DNA from: Lasioglossum baleicum
Lineage: Eukaryota; Arthropoda; Insecta; Hymenoptera; Halictidae
Reading direction: 5' to 3'
NCBI RefSeq assembly: GCF_051020765.1
Contig: NC_134931.1
Coordinates: forward strand, 20,414,810 to 20,478,809
DNA length: 64,000 bases
Positions 1 through 13,406 of the stretch are shown here, in pieces. Within the stretch, counting starts at the first letter, position 1. The number at the start of each line of letters is the position of its first letter. Under the pieces are notes generated by a model, which was given only the letters and a program-made list of their open reading frames with translations, did not search any database and was not told where the DNA came from. Position numbers and translations under genes: made by a program.

Positions 1-360
1 TTATAAACAAAATTTTGTTTTATTTATTCAGTTCTTCCGAAACTGAAACTTCGTTTTAAATTAAATTTTTTTCATAAATAACAACTGATCGGAATTGTAG
101 AAGAAATACTAAAAGTTGCATTATACAACTTCTTTGTGTGGGCCAATATTGAAAATTTCACGAATACGTTTTGTAGATCTGTGTCAATTGAACATATTCT
201 GAAAATTTCGTCAAAATCGGTTGATGCAAGAAAAAAAACGACAGGTATTGAAAGATGTAAGAATTCTTAGATGTAGGCCGAAAATCGTTAGAATCTGCAA
301 TTGTTACCATCTTTAAACGTTTGTAGCTCATTGCAACGTCGACCGATATTGACGAAATTT
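1..360. repeat. Partial copy of a Tc1/mariner-like MITE (family A)
   Basis: This stretch is a diverged copy of the interior of the complete element at 19461-20076; both share the blocks around 'aactgatcggaattgtaga', 'tcggttgatgc' and 'ccatctttaaacgttt'. A third, shorter copy lies near 46640-46830. The left end runs off the window. No coding potential is evident, so it is probably non-autonomous. Confidence 0.75.
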
Positions 361-603
361 GACTAAGCAGTGACTTTCTCGATTTTTTTCAATGGTTCGG
401 CGCACTGTGCGACGGTTGCATTCGGAGTTCTCCCATCGAGTCCCCGATACACCCGGATAAAAGGAGCTTTGCCCCGCATATTTCCCGATCGTCGAGATCT
501 CGATCGACATCGAATCGATCAACCGGTTAAATCGGCTTGTATCCGCGCGAGGTTTTCTCCGAGGATTGACGCGCGTAACTGTTAATCGACGTAAATTACA
601 ATC

Positions 604-604
<1 letters not shown>

Positions 605-645
<41 letters not shown>
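605..645. repeat. (GA)n microsatellite
   Basis: About 20 uninterrupted GA units, followed by an imperfect purine-rich tail. Confidence 0.95.
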
Positions 646-648
<3 letters not shown>

Positions 649-3132
649 TGAGAGCGAGGGGAAAAAAGAGAAGGAACAGCTAACCAGTATATTATTCGTG
701 GCGAAGGCTGCGTCTCAGGAGTCAGTGGGTGTCACCATGTAGGCAGTGACCCGGCCATCTTGCGACACGTTTACCATTGGCATGTAGGTGTCTCCGCAGT
801 TAATACGCGACAGTCCGTTTCCAATGCATATATCTGCCGGTGTATTTAATCGGTCTTAACTCGCGCATTCTAATTACGCGGGATGGGATACGTCGGGGGT
901 GACAGTTGACGAACGAACGCGAACGAACGAACAGCCCGTAAATGGACGCCAAGACCGATCACACGGAACGGTTGTTGCGCTCGCTCATTCCATTAGGATC
1001 GATCGAGTCGTGCCGCGCTTTGTGTATCGAGCACCGATCACCGTGGCAATTGTTATGCCGCGGATATCTCCGGATAACTCCACGATCCGTTATATAACGC
1101 GCCATCGCATCGTATCGTTTTGTCTACCTCGCCGCAACCGGCAATCATCCGCCCGATACCGATGATATTATTACCTCTCGTTGCCAAGCTAGATCGACAT
1201 TAACACAGCAGATACAGCGTGCAGGTTGCACGTTCATGCGGTCGGCCAGACTTGGAAAGAGAAGCTCGGGACTACAAACGACGATGCGCATTTCCCTCAA
1301 TCGTAAATGATATCTCGCGAGCACTTAAAATATCCGCACCGGTCTGTATACGTTTTTGCGGTCTCGCGAAGTGAGACGTTGCACCTCAAGTATCTCGATA
1401 CCCAGTACATACCATCGTCCATCGCGGCTACGACAAATAACGACGAGCATCGCAGCGTTCCTCCGGTTCTGCGGTTCTGGCCTCGTTAAGAGAAATCTAC
1501 CACGTCGATTCGCTTCCGTGCGGAAAGCCTTTTTCTTCCGGGTTCGACGAAAATTTCACGAAACGTGTCATGCAACAGCGTCCCCCTTCTTTGCCCCCCC
1601 CCCCCCCGTTTTGCCACGCGTGTACAGCACCAGCTCGATCTGCAATTCCGTACACGTGAACTTGTTACGACCGCTTCTGCCTCGGCTCGCTTGACCATTA
1701 GTCACGGTACGGGAGCCACGGTTGAAAAATCCCATGCTAAATATTCCTACATGCTCTCCGATTTGATCCGTGCGTCCGGAAGAGAGTTCGGCGTTTCGCA
1801 GACCGCGCGGTGTGTTCCGAGGACATTTTTCTGCCGCGAGAGTCGTTCCGAAGCGAACCAGAGGAAACCATAATAGCATACGTACCGTATCCGCAGTGGC
1901 CAGGCGGTTATGATCGAAGGATGTCTCTCGCGAGCATGCGATTCCGGCAGCAACGGTGTTACGGTAGCCTGCGACTCGATTGTATCTTCGATATCCGCGG
2001 ACTGGTTGCGTGGAATCTCTTTCACTCGTCCCGTTCCGCCGTGGAATCCCAGCAACGGAAATTGCTCTATGCCCGCAGCTACTCTCTTGTTAGCTCTGCA
2101 ACGACAACAACAAAAAACGAATCAGGCTCCTCATGCATTTTCCATGAAAAGAATGCGGCGCGAGGCTTGTTTCACCGGGAACCGTTCACGCATCCGTTCC
2201 CCTTCCCGTTTTCTTTTCGCTTTTCCCCTTTGTCGCCGCTGTTTTCGCGGCTCGTTCACGGGATCCCGAGCATCATCACGCTTTGCCGAGGCCGACGTCG
2301 AACGAATCGAACTGGAAACTCCGAATCGTTACTCCGATTCCCGGCGAGCGGGCTCGTTCGCGTTGCGTAACGCTTCTCCTTCATGGGATTCGCAAGGTTC
2401 TTTTTTGCTTTTAACCGTTTTGTGATCAATTAGGGATTAATCGACAGGATAGCGGACCGTGTGTCTGTCCGCGCAACAGGATAATCGCGTGTGCTCCTCT
2501 TCAGTAACCCTTTCGTGCCGTGCGCGGTTTATCGCGAGGCGAAGATCGCTCGGTATACATATTTATGTTGAGAACTTAGCGGATCCGCTTCCTTCGACTT
2601 AGTGACAGCTAACCGCGACTAAACTAGACCGATCCCATACCCGAGGATGGGAACCGCCGCGGCAGGCCAAGAAACATTCTATTTTTACGCGCGTTTGTTG
2701 ATAGCGCACCAAGGCTTCCCCGTAATAAATGCCCCGCTATCTTTGTGCAACAAAGGAACGAACGATTTCCGATGGACACTGGTGATCGCTAGTTCTGTCA
2801 CGCCTACACGTTGCGAGCAGACGCCCTACTGGAAACTTACGAAACGCGCACGGCTTCTTCTTCACTCACCATCCGGATGTTTCGGCGACGATGTAAAGTA
2901 AACGGTATCGATTTGGTAAACTCACCCAAATGGTCCGATCCCACGTGAACAGCTGCGCCGCAGCCACCCCCGGCTCAGCCCCTGACAAAAACCACGAACG
3001 TCCGATGCCACGCGGTTGATTCTGTGCTACGATGGCTGCTATCAGGACCGATTTTCACATTATCACGTCGCCGGTAACTAGCACGAAACTTCTCTTTCTG
3101 CTGTTCACTGAAATCGACTCCCCGGCGAGCAT

Positions 3133-3185
3133 CGCTCTCTGTCTCTGTCTCTCTCTCTCTCTATCTATCTCTCTTTCTCTCGGTT
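3133..3185. repeat. (CT)n-rich microsatellite
   Basis: Imperfect CT/TCTA tract of about 50 bases. Confidence 0.9.
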
Positions 3186-4513
3186 TCCAGTGGTAGCTAA
3201 GCAAACACCTGAAACGACGCGCACGTGATCGTGGCCTAAGGGAGTCGCAGTTTCAGCATAACACGCGCGAGAGAGGATATCCCTCGTCTCGTTCCGGCTG
3301 GTAAATCACCGGAGGATACGCGTCGACCGTCGTCTGGACGCCAGCAGCAACCGCACCAAGTTCCTTCGTGCCGTAAGGAGCACTGAATGGGTTTGCCAGC
3401 GACGAAACATAATCGCGTTTACGAGCCAGCTGTAGGTACACCACTCTTTTCCTTTCCTTTCCATGCGAGCCAGTCGAGTACCGGAGGATCCCCACTACGT
3501 ACACGCGTCGAGCACGAGCGTACGTACACCCACGCGACACCCGGTATACGTGGGCAGCCTCGCCTGGCATTGACGAGGAATCAAGAGGCAACAAATGCTC
3601 GATAACTGTCAAATGTCCTTGCCGGTGCTCTCCAGAGTCCGCGAGATCTACAACGGGTCACTTTAACATTTGGACACCGCCAGTGTCTAGCTGACGATAG
3701 TACGGATTTTCTTCTTCTTTCGTTCTTTAACGTCGCGTTGTAACGAGAAAAATATTCGGTCGGTTAAAAATTTTTAAGAAGTGATTAAGTTATTTTTAAT
3801 AATGATTGTTTGTTTGTCACGCAGCTGTTTTTAATTAATACCGTTTTTAATTAATTATAACGGGAATGTGGATGCGCCAGAAATTATGATTACACGCTCG
3901 AACATTTTCCTCGACGCTATTAAGCAAATCGGACGGGTGGGATAGTTTGCATCGAAAATGTGGAATATATTCAAGCAGCCGAGTACCACGGGGTATAATT
4001 ACAAACACAGACGATACATTTCAGACAAGTCTCACGCGGTCGTCGATCCATGTTCGTGTCGCTGGTGATCGTAAGACCCGCAATTTCCATCTACTTGCCC
4101 GTAACCGTGGTGACGTCTTCTATTGAACGTTATCGGTGAACCCCGTTTCACAAACGCCAGCTCGCTAATGTAAACGTTAATACCCACCCACGGGGCCTGA
4201 ACCTAGCAATGAGCTTCTTGGTGGACGCAACGTTGGATTTACGAGACAAGCGGATCAACGCAACATTTCTCCGCTGACAATTTCTCAATGAAATCATTCT
4301 CCAAGCCGTCGTCTGAACCGCGTAATAGCGCATTGCATTTGCGATTACGTTTCTCTTGAAAGACAGCAGATTTATACTCGGCATAAAACCACACACCGCT
4401 GACACGTTGAACACGCCCGATCTGCTCCCGAACTGTAAATCTTAATCTCTTCTACATGAGACTATGTACAGTGGATCCAAGAAGTATGTCATTAAAATCT
4501 CTTGAAAATTACT

Positions 4514-4696
4514 TACAGTAAGGAGCAGTATTGTTTTTCACAATTCCGACCAAACGCATTTTTTCAACTTATTTATTAGACGTCATTTACTAAACTAATT
4601 CTTCTAGCCTTACAGAGAAATCGAAGTCGTTTGGTCCATTCATATGAAAGCTATTCTGATTTAAAGTGTGTGGAATCAGTTATGCTCCTTACTGTA
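4514..4696. mobile_element. Short MITE with TA-flanked inverted ends
   Basis: The left end TACAGTAAGGAGCA is matched by an inverted copy TGCTCCTTACTGTA at the right, each beginning or ending at a TA, as expected for a Tc1/mariner-type MITE. About 180 bp, no coding capacity. Confidence 0.65.
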
Positions 4697-5937
4697 AATC
4701 TCGAAAAAAATTTCCTATATTTAGACAGTGATCATTTTGTAAAAAATTAACGTACGACATGAAAGGACTCATTTTAAAGCTGGATGCCTCTGGTTTCATA
4801 ATCCATCGATCGTTTCATTCTGAGATTTTTGTTCGTGATTTAGCAAACGAGAAATTAAAGACAGAACAAATTTGTATCGTAACTGAAACTACAATGAATT
4901 TGAAGATTGAATGTGAGTCGAGTTTGAATTATAACCATTTCGTAATTATTTTCATAGCATGAACAATAAGTCCATTGTGAGGTTCTGGCCAAGGTTTGAT
5001 GATTTGGGAGTACACCGTGAAACGGTTCGGGCATTGATGTGTACAGCTTCATTTCCCGGCCGAGCTCGTTGCGAACCGTGCCCGTCGCCGGGCATCATTG
5101 TTCCCTCGGCGACAATAGTCATTATCGCAGAGCATTATTGTTTTCCGGGTTCGCAATCGTTCGAACAATCATTGTTACCGGTGAGTATAAGTCGCAGAGA
5201 CAGTCTAGCCGGCACGAAGCGCGATAATAATAGCATTCTGGACAAGCCCAGAGATGACACAACCTGCCAACAATGACTGCCACGTGCAGCGCGGTTAAAC
5301 GGCGAGCAGACTCTTTTCAAGTGTTATATTGTTCAGCATCGGCCGCGCGATCGATCGCGTTCGCAGTGTGCACAATTTGAAATTGTTAAACTCGAGGTCG
5401 TCCGGTCTCATTAGGGATCAAGATGGGCGAAGCCGACGGATCGTTCATCGCGGCGAAGTTCTATGGCGCGGTGAGCATCGATCGTTGACATCGAAAGCTG
5501 TTGCTTCGAGTCCTCGGTCGCTTCCAATTAATATCTAGCGACGAGCGTCGTCGTATCGATGACGATCCATTCCCGACAGAAAGTGCACTCCGCCGTCTCC
5601 GCCAAGGTTATCCGGTTCTTTTTGCCGGCGATCGAATCAGCGGGGAAAAAACGAGGATCGAAGATTACCCAGTCCTCGGACAAGATCGCAGGCTCGCTCG
5701 AGATTAACGTCTCGCGGCTAATCAAGCCCCGTGTTTATCCTTTACTGCACACTCGGGGTATAGGACGTCCCAACGAAAGTTTAGCTTCAATTTCCTCTTG
5801 GTTACTACTCGAAGATTGCGTATCTACCATTCGAAGCTTCCTCTTCGTGACGACGGACATTGCACGCACAGCATCAGTCTTCTTGAAGTATAGTAGAGTC
5901 TTCTTCCGTATCCAAACTACAGTAGTACAGTAGTTTG

Positions 5938-6100
5938 TGCTTCAAGCCAATGTATTCACTTTCAATGGTATATTTCACAAACAAGTTTTTGGCACAGCAA
6001 TGGGTTCACCCATTTCCCCTGTCATTGCCAATCTAGTGATGGACGAATTGGAAAACGTTTCCATTTCAAAGCTACCTTTCGAATTAACAATATATAAAAG
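5938..6100 (+). pseudogene. Penelope-like element reverse transcriptase fragment
   Basis: The frame reads an N-terminal piece with FNG, then GTAMGSPISPVIANLVMDEL. The AMGSP.SP.IAN block is the hallmark of Penelope-like reverse transcriptases. The frame runs on only about 50 residues before losing similarity, so this is a short 5' and 3' truncated relic. Following sequence to about 6340 may be further decayed element (a segment resembling 'RNVET' follows), but I cannot define its end. Confidence 0.65.
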
Positions 6101-7233
6101 ATACATAAAGATAAAAGATATATATACATACCGAATTTATACTATAATTCGTTTATACTTAGCAAGTATGTCAAAGTTTTATTGGTATTACCCGGTTCTG
6201 TTGAACAATTACTATAGCTTTTAGTATTTTGCAGACGCAAAATTCCTCTTGAAAATGGTCCACATTTGGATCGAAACGTCGAGACAATTTAAATTGCAAA
6301 ATTGCTTAGTGAATAACATTTGATCGAACCTGTGGCGCCGAAATCGTTAAATTGTTTATTTACAGTAGTGCAGTTTCGTTTCGCAATAAGAAAATCGCTA
6401 TCCCCTCTTCTTCTGTTGAAGTTCTCGCACACCTCTAGTTACAGGGAAGAAGTGTGCCAATCTTTTTCACCGATGATCGTTGCGGTTTCCATGGAATGAT
6501 AGCCCGCGGAATTATCATCGAAACGGTAAATACGAGACGCGTCGCTCGCGTTCGCCTCGGTTGTCAGCCTCAATCAAATTCAGCCCAGGAGCACGCTTCA
6601 AGGATTTCTATACGCGTATACCTGAGAGGAGAGCCTGTCGTCGCGGCGCGAGGGATCCTAACGCAGGCGCGCGCGCGCGTGTACCTTTTTCTAATGAAGC
6701 AAAGGTCACTTCCGGTCATACGGAAACCGGAAACGCAGCGCGTGCTCGCCCGTATCCGGTCTATGCACGGTTACTTATGCTCGCGCGCTCCCGGCAGGCT
6801 ACCTTCGCTGCAGGATGCACCTTTGTTTACACGCGAGCCTACGCGTCCCTGGAAATACCCGGACCGTAGGACGATTCTACTTTGCTTGGGTTGGGAAAAA
6901 AAAGGACTTGTGACCCGGGCAACTCTACACCGCGTGTCGTTTATTCCTCGGAACCGATTATATTCGGCGAAAAAGGAAACTCGGAGGCGTTATTTTAGCA
7001 ACGCATTAGCATGCGTGTATGAGTCACAGCATCAGTATGTCTTTCTTCGATCCGACAGACGAAAGGAATCTGTAGACAACAATATCGATGCGGAAAGGCG
7101 AAAGCTGTGGAAGCTTTTTCTAGAGTTACGAGGAGCGTTTATACTTTTAGTTCTATCCGTCGCGTCGATTAAGAAGGTGGTATTCTGGAGCTGAGCTTTC
7201 GATTGTTTTTACTTGAAAAGAATAATGTATGTA

Positions 7234-7631
7234 CCAGAGTTGGGCATTAATCGATTAAAATTTTAATCATGATTGATTGATTAATGTGTACAATTAAAAA
7301 AAGAAATCGACGAAAAATCGACGATTGATTCAATCGAAGTTAATCGTCAACCGTTGATTAAATGAAGAAATCGGCGATTGATTCAATCGATTGATTTAAT
7401 CCTCAATCGTTGATTAAAAAAAAACGTGGTAAAATAGGAATCATCGAAAAATCGGATGATTTAATCAATTGTTGAAGTTAATCGCCTCACGGTCTATCCA
7501 TAAATTGTAATAAGGATGGAGAGAGAGACAGAGAGAGTGGGAGCAGAGAGCGGATGGAGAATTGACAGAAATAGATGTAAGAGAAAGAGATGTAATTGAA
7601 TACTCGTGTAATTAATTACTGCCCAACTCTG
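7234..7631. mobile_element. hAT-type MITE with CAGAGTTGGGCA ends
   Basis: Begins CAGAGTTGGGCA and ends TGCCCAACTCTG, a perfect inverted repeat. The interior is made of repeated self-complementary ATCGATT-like motifs (7245-7490) and a GA-rich stretch. A related element with the same termini lies at 34458-34805, where an 8-bp target duplication is visible. Here I do not see a matching 8-bp duplication, so it is either old or its flanks have mutated. Confidence 0.75.
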
Positions 7632-8945
7632 ACTCTTTAACGATTAAAATAATGTCTTAGAAAAATCTTGGAACGATGGTCGAGATAAGCAAATCAAAGT
7701 TGTAAAATGAAAATGTGCGAGTCCTCTAACTAAACGATACGTTGGGAGAATTTAAGATCGAAGTGGCAACGTGTAAGCAAGTTTATTGCAACGTACGTAA
7801 CAAGTTTCACTCAGCCGCGTTCGAAGTGATGTATGGGACGAGCAATTTCAATGAAATGCATGGGTGAGTGAAATATAGCGAGATCGTACATTTCGAGCAG
7901 TCGAATAATGTGGTATAATATACGGATGTATCTATTTGACAGGATTAGAAGATGCAGAGAAATTAACGAGGGCTCCGGTTTTTCGCCAACCAGACGGTGG
8001 ATGCCGCTCGATTCCCGTGGGAAGATAGTCACGTGGGCGAATTTCTCTCCAAAGGTCGTAGATCACGTGTTCACACGAATCGATGCGTGTCTTCGCTTTT
8101 AACGTGATCAGCAAATAATTGTAATTATTACGTAAACTTGCGTGTTTGCTTTACAGAATCTCATTGTTCGAACCTTTTAACGGTTATTGGATTGCGTCGC
8201 TTGTTACAGGATCGATCACAACCGAAACAGAGACGAACAATTCATTAACCTGCATCAACAAACGAGCAAAGATCATTAATTCGTGGAAAAGCTTCTAAAA
8301 ATGTTGGAATTAAAACGCGGTTTGTTAGTCAATGACAAGCAACGGATACACACATTTTTTTAAGACAATTACGTCGAATAATGAAAGTCGAACGACGGTA
8401 TTTCATTTTACACGTTCGATTTATTTTAAACATACAATCGCTTTGTTCTCGAATCGACTGGTTCGCTATAATTACACTCAGCAGAGAGGGAACAAAGCAA
8501 ACCCGTCTCCGCCCATGCTTCACGTAACTAATAACCTACTAACATTGCGATCAATCGTAAACGCAGACCGTTCTCACGAATTCAACGGGCGTTTGGTAAA
8601 CGAAGTAACTCGCGACTAATTGGAGCAGAGACTAGCGTAAATATAGAAACTCGTGACTCGAAAGATTTATCGAAACCTCGCCGAAACGCTAACGGGCGAA
8701 ACGATACGCGGAAATTTGCAACGAATTACTCGCGGTCTGACGATGTTACAGCGGTACGAAGTGAAAGCGGTTTCATGCGCACATCAACAAAACGAATTAA
8801 CAGGACGGGCTCTTGTTAATCGACAACGATGCGTGTTATCGTCAAAGTTTCTTCCAAATATTGAACTGTCTTATACTTTCGTTCGACACTGTGTATAAAC
8901 CATTATTATGACGAGTAATCTCTCCGTTAACTCGATCTACATTTC
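7632..8945. other. Intergenic DNA, no gene seen
   Basis: Only short overlapping frames without family resemblance. It lies downstream of the first receptor gene and may contain its 3' untranslated region. Confidence 0.5.
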
Positions 8946-11900
8946 TCAAAGAATCACACGCGTGTCTCTTCCTCTCCTACTCAGCTTATGACGCACCTTC
9001 GTTCGAGTCTTTTTCAGTTTCCATGGAAAGCAACTTTCCGCCCTTTTGTCACAGTAATTGTAATACATTTTCTCGAACATTAATATCAGGCACCCTACAA
9101 CTACACCACACACCAGGATAGATAGGATTGGCGCGATTCTGCCCACCGTGACTGCGGGATACTTATTTTCGGAAGGACTAGTCGCCACGAGGTACATCTT
9201 TCTCAGCTTGTTCAGCACTCCGTTGTCTTTCAATAGCTGCAACCTAAAAATCATTTGTTCAGCATAGCGAGAGACTCGTTTTGTTCGAGACAACGAAAAC
9301 GGGAGAGGTAGGATGAAAGGGGCGCGTATAGAATGGGACATTAAAATTATCTCGATGGTGAAGAACATTCCCCATATGACAGAAGTATTTTTGTTCCAAA
9401 GAAACAGCAAGTTACAGCGTAATTTGCATTATTCTATTATTCTAATCCACTATTCGCATGTACAGTCGGTGTACAAGGTATTCGTAATTCGTACACATTA
9501 AAAGAACGAATTCCTTTTTCAAAATTGGACCCAACAGCTTGAGTTTCTGAACGTCTAAACGTTAGAAGGATTAGTTTACTTGCTAATGTGCAAATGATTT
9601 TTTTTTAAATTGTTATTGGTCGCAATTGCGAAGGAAATAGTAAAGGCCACGATTTTTTAACTTTTTATAAACCTGTAATGAAAATTTAGAAGGCGCCTCT
9701 CTTTGGTAGGTCTAAGTAAGTTATATACTTGTACAGGGTGTTAAAAAATGTTTGGTCTTAGCAAGCATAGGCGTATTCAAGGTCCTTGACCTTGAATTTT
9801 AAGGTCTTTACTGTTCCTTTCGTAATTGCGACCAATAGCAATTACAAAAGAAATTATTTACACATTAGCTAGTAAACTAACCCTTCTATAACGTCTCAAA
9901 AAAACGCAAGTCCAATTTTGTGAAAAATTTATTCGTTTTTAAAAGGTGTACGAATATACTTTGTACACCGACTGTAGCTATTTTCATAAAGCTGCGATAG
10001 CTACATGCTGCCGAATAATGCAAATTACGCCTGTTAATGTAAAAATAGGACTTTCGAGGGCGAACGCGGCCTAGATTGATCTTTTATCTAGCCCTTTTGA
10101 CTACTGAAAACCCCATCTTTGCAATGCTGAAAACGAAAAAGTCTACTCTCTCAAGTTTGTAGCTCTAAATTAAAGCGTTCCCTATACCCTACCTCTTCCC
10201 TGCGTTATTTACTGGTAATTTAGGACTTGTCTGTATGGGCTGCGTTCGTTCAGAGCTATCGCCAAGTTTTCAATCCTGTTGGCTCCAATGTGTACAACCG
10301 CGCACGGTATGTGACCCACGGAGTTCACGATCGCCTCGGTTATGTAGAAGCCTACTTTTTGCGTGCAAACCTACGGGTGGAGCGCAAACAAACTCATGGA
10401 TCGAAGTTTCCGATAAAATATTCATAAAGGCCTCACCTGTTGAAAGCCGTCCGCCACCGTCAGAGGCAAGTCTTCCGTCTTCTTCAGAAGACTCTGCAGC
10501 CTCAATGACACGCTGTCGTTGTCCGACTGAAATGAAACTTCTTTAGCGACTGGTCGCCGTGTCGGATCATCGTATTCGCGGCATCAAGCTTACAATTATT
10601 ACATCGTAGTCTGCGCTATCTCTGAAAACAATCAACTTGTAAGATCCATCGTACGCGAACTCCTTCAAAGTGGAGAATGGCAGGCTGGCTGTTGCGAGGG
10701 TCAAATTGCTGATCAACGAAGCAGAGTAGGCGGACATGATAACCAACGATGACACGAAAATCGACATGAAGGCGACCCTCAGCGAGGTTTCGCGTGGAAA
10801 TTCTGGAAAAGATTCGTTTAGCCTTTTCAACCACGTTCAGCTTAGCTTCGATAGTGGGACATACAGCGAGAAAGTAATGTTTTCACAAAGAGGTGCTGCA
10901 GAAATATGTATTTAGAACTGCTAAAGCAAATTACAATATCCTTGGCACGAAATGATCGTTCATGTGGATACGATCGTCTCAGCGAAATTGTTTTATCCAT
11001 TTCAATGCAACAACTAACAAGAATCTTTCCCTATATCATATCTTTCCCTAATTTTGCTGTGGCACGCGATACAATCCTAAGATTTTACATGTTTGCTTTG
11101 GAAATAGTATGTAATATACAGGATACAACGGAGTGGACATTTTCTACCTTTAAATATAAGAAATTTAATAATATGCTAGGTGTCTTATTATTTTGCCGAG
11201 GACTGTAACTGTTAATGTTATCGATACCTGTCAAGCCCTGCTGGCAATAAATTCCCCAAACGTTTATATAGTAATCTCCGATATCTTTCATAACGAGGCG
11301 ACCTCTCGTCTTCATGAGAGTCAGAATTATCGGCGTAGACAGGATCATGAGTACTATCCCCATCCAAACGTTTATATCAAACTCCTGAACACAGAAATAT
11401 TGGTGTTATCGTCACGTACTCGTGTAGAGAGAGCATTGGAAGGCAAAGATCTTAAAACGACAATGGGAAACCTTGATATAGGCGGCCCAGCGTACTGCGG
11501 AACTATCGGGCTTCTTGAAGTACACCTTTACACGGGATAGGATCAGCGGTAGCGTAAAGTCGACCACTTCCTCCCGGTGATTGGTCATGCTGAAATCTGC
11601 GACACCTATGTCGATCGTATTCAAGACCAGCTCGCCTATCACGCCTGTCCAGGTTTGCGTTTCCTCGTTAAAATTGCCATACGAGTCCAAAGTGTTCACC
11701 ACCTTCATCGTGAAGTTCAGCGTGATGCTCAACTCGTGGACTACAGCGCCAAGAAACTTCGAGAAGACCCCGTCCTTGAATTCAATCGGATCGCGAAAAA
11801 TGAGATTCCTTTCTGCGATCAGTCCCGACAAATCATGGCACGCGGGGGGGGGGGATGCATAGACACCTCAAAAGAAGCGATACCGAGCTCGCGTTCACGT

Positions 11901-13406
11901 CGCCGCGCGTTTTATTGCCCTCGTAAATCATGCCTGTCGCCGATTCGTTTCCGTTCGCAGGACATGTAACGCAATTATCGAGCGGGCGTGTGTTCAAACA
12001 CCGATCACTGAATCCTATAGTGCACCTACCTCGACGTAGGCGATTCGCAAAACTTCTCTGTGCAGGTTATTCCTCCTCGCGTACAGGCTCCTGTTCGTTA
12101 CGGGATGGAACCCCCGTTCGGCCGTCCACACAGCTAAATCGGAAACCACCGTACGATTGTCCCGCAATGCGTACCATTCCCTCAGGAGCGGCTGGCCGTA
12201 GCAGAAAACTATCATCTCAGTGTTGAACAGCAAATTGAACGGGTTCCCGGTAGGGTTTAGACAGAAAGATTTCAGGGGATTTCCCTGGTGCGGCAGGAAC
12301 ATCACAAACCAGACGGGAAAAGAGATATCGATCTGTCTGGTGGCCATTACGAACTCGTTCATGGTCTCCTTTGTGCTGAGAAGGACGACGTACAACGGAC
12401 GCGCTTCGTAACCTTCGTACTTCTTGGTCTCGCGCGGAAAATCGGAAAAGCTGACGATCATGGTCAGGATGCCACTGTGGGAGAACGATCGAGACCATAT
12501 TTGCGTCACGGTCGTCTCGTTGAAATCTGAAACGATGATTCCGCTTGTTCATTGTCAACGACGCTAACTTGCATCGTCTTTAAAAAGAATATTTAAAAAA
12601 GTAATAATATCTCTGTCGTTATTACAGTAAACATATCTAAATTTCTTAAACGAGTAAATTCCTACCAACGATTTAAACTACATTCGTATTGTTTTAAAGT
12701 CGCTTTTACGATGGAATCACCCATCACATTTATGACTTTTTTCTGTTATACCAGTAAGCAACAAAAGAAATACAATAACCAAACGAAGAAATACATTTTT
12801 ACTTAATTAACTCCTGTTTTCTGTAATCGATGCAGAAAATTGTTATTTCGCATAAAAATTCACAGTCTAATGATAACTGTGATAGTGGCATGGTAATCAC
12901 TGAATCACTGCGGATTTTATGCATTTATGACAGAAATAGGTACGTACAATTTAAAGCAGTGAACATATTAAAAAGATTTAAGGACATCAGTTTCTATGTG
13001 GCCCCTGTTCTTTGCAATTGATGTAGAAATTTTTTATTTTGCATAAAGATCCGCAGTCTAGTAATCAGTAACGAAGACTACAAGATTTACTTATTCTCAC
13101 AAGTCATTCTATTTGTAATAAAAACAACAGCTTTCTGTGTCATCATTACAAACAATATAATATGATATCGTTCGCAAAGCAATAATGTGATGCTTCCACA
13201 ACCGAGCTCATCGGGCGGGTTGTTAGAGGAATTAACTTACCGGTGAAATGATTGGAGTGCACGATTATGATACAGGTCGATCCATAATAGTTGCGTATAT
13301 CCGTGATGAGTAGTATATAATTATAACTATCGTTTATATTCACGGAAAGACCGGCCACTGTCAGAATCAGTAGCACACCGATGTCGTAGCAATTAAACCT
13401 TGCCAT
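8946..13406 (-). CDS. Ionotropic receptor A (IR75-like), multi-exon
   Basis: A divergent ionotropic glutamate receptor family member, expected to be a dendritic chemoreceptor subunit. Visible exons on the minus strand: 13241-13406 (start MARFNCYD and a hydrophobic signal peptide), 12030-12526 (extracellular N-terminal region), about 11472-11866 (S1 ligand-binding lobe, ERNLIF to FADFSMTNHREEVVDF-like block), about 11210-11395 (first membrane segment), about 10600-10830 (M3-type segment with SAYSASLISNLT, the receptor-channel signature), 10431-10530, about 10200-10380 (S2 lobe, ending in NERSPYRQVLNYQ) and 8946-9243 (final membrane segment and basic tail). Exon 1 and 2 join in phase. Oddity: an 11-base homopolymer near 11844-11854 breaks the frame at the start of the S1 exon. 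The next gene is a paralogue. IR75 assignment is tentative; membership of the IR family is secure. Confidence 0.85.
9461..9976. mobile_element. Tc1-type MITE in an intron of receptor A
   Basis: Ends are TACAGTCGGTGTACAAGGTA and an inverted copy finishing CACCGACTGTA; both flanks carry TA. The inverted homology continues through the 'attagtttacttgctaatgtg' block, so most of the element is a foldback. It lies between the last two receptor exons and should be spliced out. A segment near 56950-57030 resembles its interior. Confidence 0.75.
10041..10130. repeat. Dispersed repeat shared with 32400-32490
   Basis: The segment containing 'cctagattga', 'tttttgactactgaaaa' and 'cccc' occurs again, diverged, at about 32400-32490 inside another repeat element. 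It is intronic in receptor A. Confidence 0.5.
12830..13075. repeat. Intronic repeat copies with a GCATAAA-ATCCGCAGT motif
   Basis: Two direct copies begin near 12830 and 13018 ('gatgcagaaaattgttatttcgcataaa' class) and an inverted one lies at about 12908-12925. Related motifs occur at about 51940-51960 and 57865-57885. It lies in the first intron of receptor A. Probably the ends of a small transposon family, but I could not define full elements. Confidence 0.5.

Larger units (their letters stand above)
361..5935. other. Long gene-free stretch with CpG-rich segments
   Basis: I see no recognisable protein in any frame here. The open frames of 60-190 codons between about 900 and 3600 overlap on both strands, have arginine/serine-rich compositions typical of shadow frames in CpG-rich DNA, and lack splice-linked continuations. 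Content visible is a GA microsatellite, a CT microsatellite and a small MITE. The CpG richness (about 300-3700) could mark an upstream regulatory region or untranslated exons of a gene lying outside the window; that is inference only. Confidence 0.5.

Noticed and set aside
1307..2425. Several overlapping open frames of 60-186 codons
   Set aside because: They overlap on both strands in CpG-rich DNA, have no domain resemblance or linked exons, and arginine/serine bias typical of shadow frames.
6454..7194. 246-codon plus-strand frame
   Set aside because: The longest frame in the first 9 kb, but basic, without hydrophobic core pattern or known motif, in CpG-rich DNA; not supported as a gene.
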